Source of the DNA: Takakia lepidozioides
Taxonomy: Eukaryota; Streptophyta; Takakiopsida; Takakiales; Takakiaceae
Direction: 5' to 3'
Length of the DNA stretch: 60,000 bases
NCBI GenBank assembly: GCA_030704615.1
Contig: CM060731.1
Coordinates: 12,464,001-12,524,000 of the forward strand
The notes beneath the pieces are model-generated. The model worked only from the letters and a program-made list of their open reading frames with translations, had not been told where the DNA came from and ran no database searches. A program made the position numbers and the translations under genes. The stretch's first letter is position 1. Each line of letters starts with the position of its first letter. Below, one piece after another: positions 53,645 to 60,000 of this stretch.

Positions 53645-56600
53645 ATGCAATCGAATCACTCACGTTGTATTTTGTACTATCCAGGTACGATAGTAATATT
53701 GTTGTGGGCACCAGTTGCAAATGCAATCCGGGGTCATCCCCAGGACCCTCTCCCCAGTAAAATAGGAAAGTATCGCCGGCCCATACAGACCACGCGCGCT
53801 TACAACATTGCACATCGTGGCTCCAATGGTGAACTTCCAGAGGAAACTGTTCCAGCTTATCTGGTTTGTCTCTCCCGCTGCATTTCCTCAACCTTTGCAC
53901 TGAGGCCATCGACAGATTGAAGCTGCAGTCTTTTGAATTTGCAAGGACCCAAACGGACTTGAAATGTTTCGCTGAATTATCTGCCATCAATTGCATATGT
54001 CACGACAGATGTTGACAAAGCAAAATCTTCTCCTATTGCATTGAGCTTAAGTGTTAGTCAATCAAAGCCTGTCGACCATGTCCAGTTGCCTAGTTTTCTG
54101 AGGCTCAGTATTTGGGGGTAAGATAGGTCAAGTAAACATAGAATCATAACCCCAATCATGAACTACCTCCACAATTTACTATGCATAATAAGTTTGGTTG
54201 AATATTTGAGGAAAGTTTCTCCAATATAGGTCCCACCTGTGATAGCTGGGCAGATCTCCCTAAGCATTTGTATCTGGAAATTGTCATAAGGATGGAGACC
54301 TGAGACTCAGATCAAAATTATCTCTTTGTTGTATAATAAATGGAGTTTGAAATGCTAATTGCAGAGAGCGATAGTTGAGGGTGCAGACTTCATAGAGACC
54401 GACATTATTGCTACCAAGGATGGAAAGCTCATTTGCTTCCATGATCTGACACTGGATGCAACCACAGATGTTGCCAATCACTCAGAGTTCGCCGACCGTG
54501 TTCGCACTTATGAAGTCCAAGGGTCCAACCTGACTGGCTACTTTACTGGTATGGTTGACTTCGGTTTTGTTTGGGGATGAGAGATGTACTCATGAGTTGT
54601 TGTTTTCTGTAGACTTGTGGCCATAGAACCCATGCCCAGTTTGGGTGCAACAAGAGGGAATAGATACTACGTCTGTGAGGGGCTCACTCCAGTAGTGGAC
54701 TTACCTTGATATAGACAATTAGTTTGGGCTTTCTAGGGAGAGAGAGGGAGACAGAAATAGGAAGAGAGAGAATGTACTCACAAGACGTTGTTTCCTGTAG
54801 CCTTGTGGCCATTGACCCCGCGCCCAGTTTGAGCGGAACACAAAGGGACATAAACTGACTTTGTCAGGGGCTGATGCCGGTAGTATGACTTACCTTGGAA
54901 CAGACAATTGATCCGAGTTCTCCCGATATCCTCTAGAAATCCCTTTACACAAGCATCAATCTGCTGTGTGTGATTTGCCCAATAACTAGGCCCCAAAAGG
55001 GCCTGAGCTTTTGGTTTGCCTCGAGATTTTCAAAGTTGGTAAATAGAGGTACAGGAACAAACCCTTGAGGTCATCCATGATGGCCTCCCCCATGTCACAG
55101 ACTGGAAACAAGTTCAGGGAAGTTTTCTGCCTAACAGAGAGCGGGAGAGAAATGAACTGAAATGAAATGAAATGGAGAGAGATTGTACTCATAAGATGTT
55201 GTTTGCCGTAGCCTTGTGGCCATTGACCCCGCGCCCAGTTTGAGCGGGAACAAAAGGGACAGAACCTACCTCTGTCAGGGGCTGACGTTGGTAGTAAGAC
55301 ATGAAATGAAACGGAGAGAGAGAGAGAGAGAGAGAGAGTGAGTCTGTATGTGTGTGTGTTTGTGTATATATACTCAGCCCGTTGGAATGTTGGTGCCTAC
55401 TTGGCAACCATTGACATAGTAACCTCACCCTAACCACAAGGATGGGAAGGGGAGCTTAGTGACTTCATAACCAAACTGTCTCAACCCAGATCTGCCTCCA
55501 TACCTCACTTCGCAAATCCTTACTGGAAAATCAGTTTTCAGGTGTTCTAAGTGGCAATCAGATGCACACTAGGTAGGCCCTTCTTGCAAACAGATCTGCC
55601 TCCTCACTTTCATATCTTATCAGAAGCAACAGTAGAAGTAGGAAGAGCACAAGTGTCTCCTTAAAGGTAACTCCTTTTCATGTAGGTACAAGTTCATAGA
55701 TCCTTCAAACCATGCAAAGCGCAAACAGCAGTCATATATGTACATAATCAACACATACAAGCAGATTTGAAGTGTGAGAGAGCTCAAAGCCTTACTCCCT
55801 TAGTCTTTGCCCGTAGGAGCATTTCCTACAAAGGTTAAGTGGCCTCACCTGGATCTGTCACAGCCAACCAACAAACCAACAGGTTAGTGGAACCCCAGGC
55901 TTAAACCCCTTCACATTTGCTATCAATGTCATCCCTGCAGCAGGTCATACCAACAAAGAGAGGAGAGATAAGGGAGATCCTTTCAGCCATTTTAGCAGTA
56001 GGTACACAACTCAGCAGTTCCTATTTCAGCCCTCCAAAGGGAGGGGTGGTGGTCTCGTGACAGTAAGCACTCATTCCCAAAAGGAAGGTATTACTAGACC
56101 AAGTACTCAAGCAAGGGTACACCTAGAGGCCCTTGGTTTTCAAAATTATTCCTAGATTCAGAGTAGAGCTTAACATGTAAGTTCCTCGTACTGTCAACTC
56201 TCTTTTTGTTGCCATACTAAGCAGCCCTTGAAGATGTTTAAGGAGTCTGAATGTGAAACCTTGCTTGAAGCCATAGTGAACAGTAAGGTAGTCAGCTCCT
56301 TCAGCTCTTACCTGCTCCTCTTCCAAATGAGAAGCGTGGCCAGGCATTCTAACCTTATGGGGCAGCTGCTTTAGGTTAAGACCTAGGGCGAACCCTAATG
56401 TCATCCCGTTCTCCGTTTTCAGGTTGTGTTCTGGGCAAAAAAATTCTGAACATATTAATGGGATCAGGCTGCAATTCTTGAATGTTGTTACAAAGAACTT
56501 AGCCGAGGAAAAACAGCGAGAGAGAGAAATGAAATGGTGCTTTATAACGTCCGCGGAAAGCTCATAGAGCTTATGGGACAAAATGGAAAGAAAACATGAG

Positions 56601-59118
56601 AGAGGAAACAGAGAGAGAGAGATCCTCAAGCCTCTCATTTTCAGGTTCCCTAATTCTGACAAGGCATTGGCTACAGTAGACCAACCAAGAGAGCAATGGA
56701 CATTGACCGGATCATGTAGATGGTGTACACATATACTCCAGTATACTGCTGCTACAGGGCCTAGCACAAGATATCATGGATCAGTTCGCCATGAAAATGT
56801 CCGGTTCGTACACGAGGAACCTTCATGGACATACCATTCTCCTTGCCTTACCAACAGAGATGTATGAATAGTTCAGAAAGCAATTTCTCAACACTGCAAC
56901 AGGATTAAGTAAGCCAAGAGTGGGGTTAGCCATTTGCATGGAGAGAGAGCCAGAGGGATCAGACAACTCTTGAGTGTTGTTTCAATGAACTTAGCCACAT
57001 TCAAGGAAAAAGAGAGAGACAGCGAGAGAGAGGATGGTTCTGAAGGTAAGTTTTGAAAGTTGTAAAATGTATATTCAGGGTTGTGCATAAATGTGGGTCT
57101 GCAGTGGACTTCACATTGGAGGAGATCAAGACTCTCAGAGCTCGCCAACGCTGGAGCTTCCGAGACCAATCTTATAATGGTGAAGTCTCTATTTTAGTAC
57201 ACCTCTCTTTCTCTTTTCTTGCTTGCATAGACTTTGTTGCAAAGGTCATGTTTTGCTGTATATCTTCAACACATTTATGGGTTGAAGGAGGATGTCAGTA
57301 CTTAATGGCCGAGCTGGAATGGCGGTGTGGAGAGCAAAAGACTATCCATAGGCTAATCTTCATCACAATGGGGCTAGAGATGGACAAGACCACTTCATTT
57401 TAGCCTGGGAAAGCTTTCCTTGTGGGTGCAGGTCGGTTCCAGGTTATAACTTTTGAGGAGTATATCTCAATTGCGCTCAACGCCAACCGGGTTGTTGGAA
57501 TATACCCTGAGATCAAGAACCCCGTCTTTATCAACCAACGGGTGGATGACACTTTCCAACTCCAATGTATTTGGCCTTTGATGGCAGCTTGTACTTATAA
57601 ATATGGACAACTAGAATTTGATGCTTTGTATCCACGAGCAATAAAGTTTTGTCTTGTACTGTCTGCTCTGGGCGCGAGTTTTTTTGTGAAGCTCAGTCCA
57701 CCGTCAAGCACAACAGACCGTCAAATGAAAGAGGGAATACTAGATCATTTGTAAGCATAAAAAACTGCAGTGAGCTGCTTGTGGTGGCTTCTAGTCCCCA
57801 TGTTAAAAATCATAGATATTGTCCTCTTTCAATGCAAGAAAAGGGATAGAGCCATTGCAAGGGATCATCAATTATCTGCATAAAGGGCTTCATCTCACGG
57901 CCTTGGAGTGGTTTCTCATTTTGGCAGGTAAAATGGCCAGGCGGTAAAAAGCACGAGGACGTTTTTGTGGAGATGTTATTGAAATATGGATACACAGGGA
58001 AATATCTATCAAAAGAGTGGCGGAGGCAGCCTATATTCATACAATCATTTGCACCCACGTCATTGATTCATGCGTCCAAGCTGACAGATTCCCCCTTAGT
58101 TCTCCTCATTGATGATGTCACCATTCCTACTCAAGACACCAATCAGGTTGTTTGAACAAGAATGAGACTTTTCTGTATGTCGTCATCTTTGTGTACTGTA
58201 TATGTTGCCCATCATGGTTGGCTTTATTTATGATTGAGATGTGGTGGCGAGATAGGAATTACTAAGGGGGGAAATTGGAGAAAAGACTTAGGGGAGGGGC
58301 TCCAGAGAGAGGGATATGGACATTTGAACAGTCCTTGAGCAGACATCATGAAACACTTGAAGAGAAAGATAAAAAGTATAGGTTGTTTTTTTTTCTATTT
58401 CACATCAATCTGTTTGTGTGCTGAGTTGTAGTGGCCATCCAGAGATTTGTTCTTACAATCTACTCTGGCTGACTGGAACATGACAGTCGTACTGGGAAAT
58501 AACTTCAGACAGTTATTTTGCCTACATAAGTAAGTATGTAGCAGGCATGGGCCCTTGGAAAGACACGCTGGTGGCCCCGAATGCGAAGAACTACCTGGAA
58601 GCGCCGACTGATATGGTTGCAAGGGCCCATGCCCACAATTTGCAGGTACGTTCCTAGTTCTCTGATGTTGATTGTCCAAATTTTCTCGCTTCATGCATAT
58701 GGATATAAGATGCAACACCTATGTATTTAGATCTTCATTTTGTTACATTTATAACCTTTATTTCCAATCCATCCTCCCCTTCTTATTGTGGAAATGTATT
58801 TGTTAGTGTTTTCCACTCTTATCAGTACTACTGTCGGAGGTTTGAAAGGTTGAATTGATGGCACAGGTGCATCCCTACACGTTTCGGAATGAGAACCAAT
58901 TTTTGCATTTTGATTTCCACCAAGATCCCTATCAGGAATATGCCTACTGGCTGCACGAGATTGGTGTTGATGGTCTCTTCACGGATTTCACTGGATCCGT
59001 TCGTTTATATCAAGACTGGACAACCCCATTGAACAGCACTTCCGAGGGCTCAGCATTGGCCCTTGTTGATACCATCTCTAGTCTTGTTGAGAATTTTCTT
59101 AAGAACAATCGGAACTGA
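53645..59118 (+). CDS. GDPD: Secreted glycerophosphodiester phosphodiesterase (plant GDPD5/6 type)
   Basis: Hydrolyses glycerophosphodiesters to glycerol-3-phosphate and an alcohol, a phosphate-recycling step. Seven exons join in phase: 53645-53863, 54365-54548, 57105-57179, 57432-57541, 57928-58146, 58487-58645, 58867-59118; 405 residues, normal length. Residues ~13-27 (GTIVILLWAPVANA) form a signal peptide, which supports the ATG at 53645. Catalytic residues are visible: NIAHRGSNGE (His57, Arg58), ETDI (Glu84, Asp86) and CFHD (His99). Later blocks are GIYPEIKNP, VKWPGGKK, FIQSFAPTSL, SPLVLLIDDV, HAHNLQVHPYTFRNE and IGVDGLFTDFTGS. No lesion seen. Intron 2 is 2.6 kb and repeat-filled. Metal use (usually Ca or Mg) is from family knowledge. 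Confidence 0.93.
54572..55300. repeat. Three copies of a dispersed repeat in GDPD intron 2
   Basis: Copies at 54572-54740, 54772-54990 and 55185-55300. Shared blocks: TGTACTCA-AAG-TGTTGTTT, GTAGCCTTGTGGCCATTGAC, CGCCCAGTTTGAGCGG, CAGGGGCTGA. A fourth copy is in the oxygenase intron (38985-39190). A GA/GT simple repeat lies at 55310-55365. Confidence 0.8.
55301..57104. other. Rest of GDPD intron 2
   Basis: No gene recognised. GAGAGA runs at 55313-55337, 56515-56530 and 57010-57030. Frames on the minus strand (56123-56767) are open for 214 codons but show no family resemblance and lie fully inside the intron. Confidence 0.4.
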
Positions 59119-60000
59119 TCACTTTTTACTTTATCCTTTCATTCAGTTGCCTGGGTTGTCTACATGGCTGTTAGGGCTGAGCATAGAGAGGTGGTGTACT
59201 TGTTGATGGCTCCCTATGGACTTGACTACAACAGACCCTTTTGAGGTCACAATCCCTGCATACTGTCGATGCTCCTGGAGCAGGTGATAGGTTTTACTCT
59301 GGCCGCATGGTATGAAGCTCGTCTGCGTTGCACAGACATGAGTGTCTGTGTAGCCAGTCATACCATTGGGAGGTGCAGGAGGGAGACAGAAAAGGAATAA
59401 AAGAGAGGAGCAGGAATGAAATGATGGGCAAGCCTTGTGGCAGTACATAGATGTGTCCAGATTTTAAAAATTCCAGTGTATGCTTTGGCTATGATGTACC
59501 TTGTAAGGCCAGGCCCCTCTCTGCCTTCAAGCCAGTCATAGAGGTTCTGGTGACTAGTAGATGGAGAAAGACGACCGGAAGGAAGAGTGTAGGAGTCTGC
59601 AACATTGATATGAGATTCTGGAAGAGAGAAAAGCATCTGGCCCAAAAGTCTTAATGGCAATGGATGTGAAGTTTGTTAATAAAATAGGGATGGGGGATCT
59701 GAAGGCCTTTCCCTCTAGCAGATGTTCTTACAGTCATCGGCGTGAATAAGTTGAATATGGCTACCTCTTAGTTGTGGTACTGGGAGTTAAGGTGCCCAGG
59801 GAGAGAGGACCTTCAGTTGACCCTCATGTTCCAGGATGCTATGGATCTTGGTACAGCTTCTCGCTCTGATTGGAAGAGAAGTGTACATGTGAAGTTCAAG
59901 AGTCTAATGTCCAAAGAAGCTCCAAAGACATTGGCTATGCCGGAGCATACAAACAAACACGACTGGGGTATAAGGATCGTGTGATTGCGGGCTAAGGGGG
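59119..60000. other. 3' flank of GDPD, no gene recognised
   Basis: Probably GDPD 3' untranslated and downstream sequence. A plus frame 59772-59984 (70 codons) contains GTASRSDWKRSVHVKFKSLM and ends at TGA, but I know no match. Confidence 0.35.

Noticed and set aside
56123-56767. 214-codon minus-strand open frame
   Set aside because: Lies entirely in GDPD intron 2 on the opposite strand, over GA-rich simple sequence. Composition looks non-coding.

Overview
This window looks like a piece of a large, repeat-rich nuclear genome from the green plant (streptophyte) lineage. The evidence is GT-AG introns of 0.1 to 2.6 kb, plant-type SURF1 and plant-type secreted glycerophosphodiester phosphodiesterase genes, and a dense mix of Ty3/gypsy, hAT, Mutator-like, CACTA, Helitron, MITE and SINE sequence. 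A charophyte alga or bryophyte-grade genome is my best guess, but the species cannot be read from the sequence. No prokaryotic operons, CRISPR arrays, rRNA or convincing tRNA genes were seen.

Layout. 1-1263: 5' end of a minus-strand Ty3/gypsy element (broken gag, primer binding site, LTR). 1.67-3.4 kb: hAT transposase C-terminus and Helitron helicase C-terminus, then degenerate repeats. 5.76-6.44 kb: a CACTA-type terminus. 6.4-11.2 kb: mostly unassigned. 11.19-12.47 kb: an unrecognised protein gene whose end is formed by the terminus of the next element. 12.45-22.74 kb: a ~10.3 kb Mutator-like element. It carries a plus-strand transposase (DDE triad and SWIM zinc finger, frameshifted) and a divergent three-exon minus-strand gene with a ParB/sulfiredoxin-like motif. 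Between them lies an array of 28 palindromes, nearly all at exactly 53-bp spacing. 22.88-32.1 kb: pieces of one Ty3/gypsy family (protease, RT, RNase H, integrase, a long region downstream of integrase, polypurine tract, LTR). 34.35-37.72 kb: SURF1 (six exons). 38.32-40.29 kb: a convergent TauD/TfdA-type oxygenase gene. 40.9-50.2 kb: a second copy of the SURF1 3' end, split by a ~7.9 kb TIR-bounded insertion with nested debris and by a Harbinger-type MITE. 50.6-53.6 kb: tandem and dispersed repeats. 53.65-59.12 kb: a seven-exon GDPD gene.

Working host genes are probably only SURF1, the TauD-like gene (its reading frame is disturbed by a minisatellite) and GDPD. Everything else is mobile-element sequence or unassigned. 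The most unusual system is the Mutator-like element: two divergent genes flank a helically phased palindrome array, and isolated copies of the palindrome lie in an intron of the ParB-like gene and near the right end.
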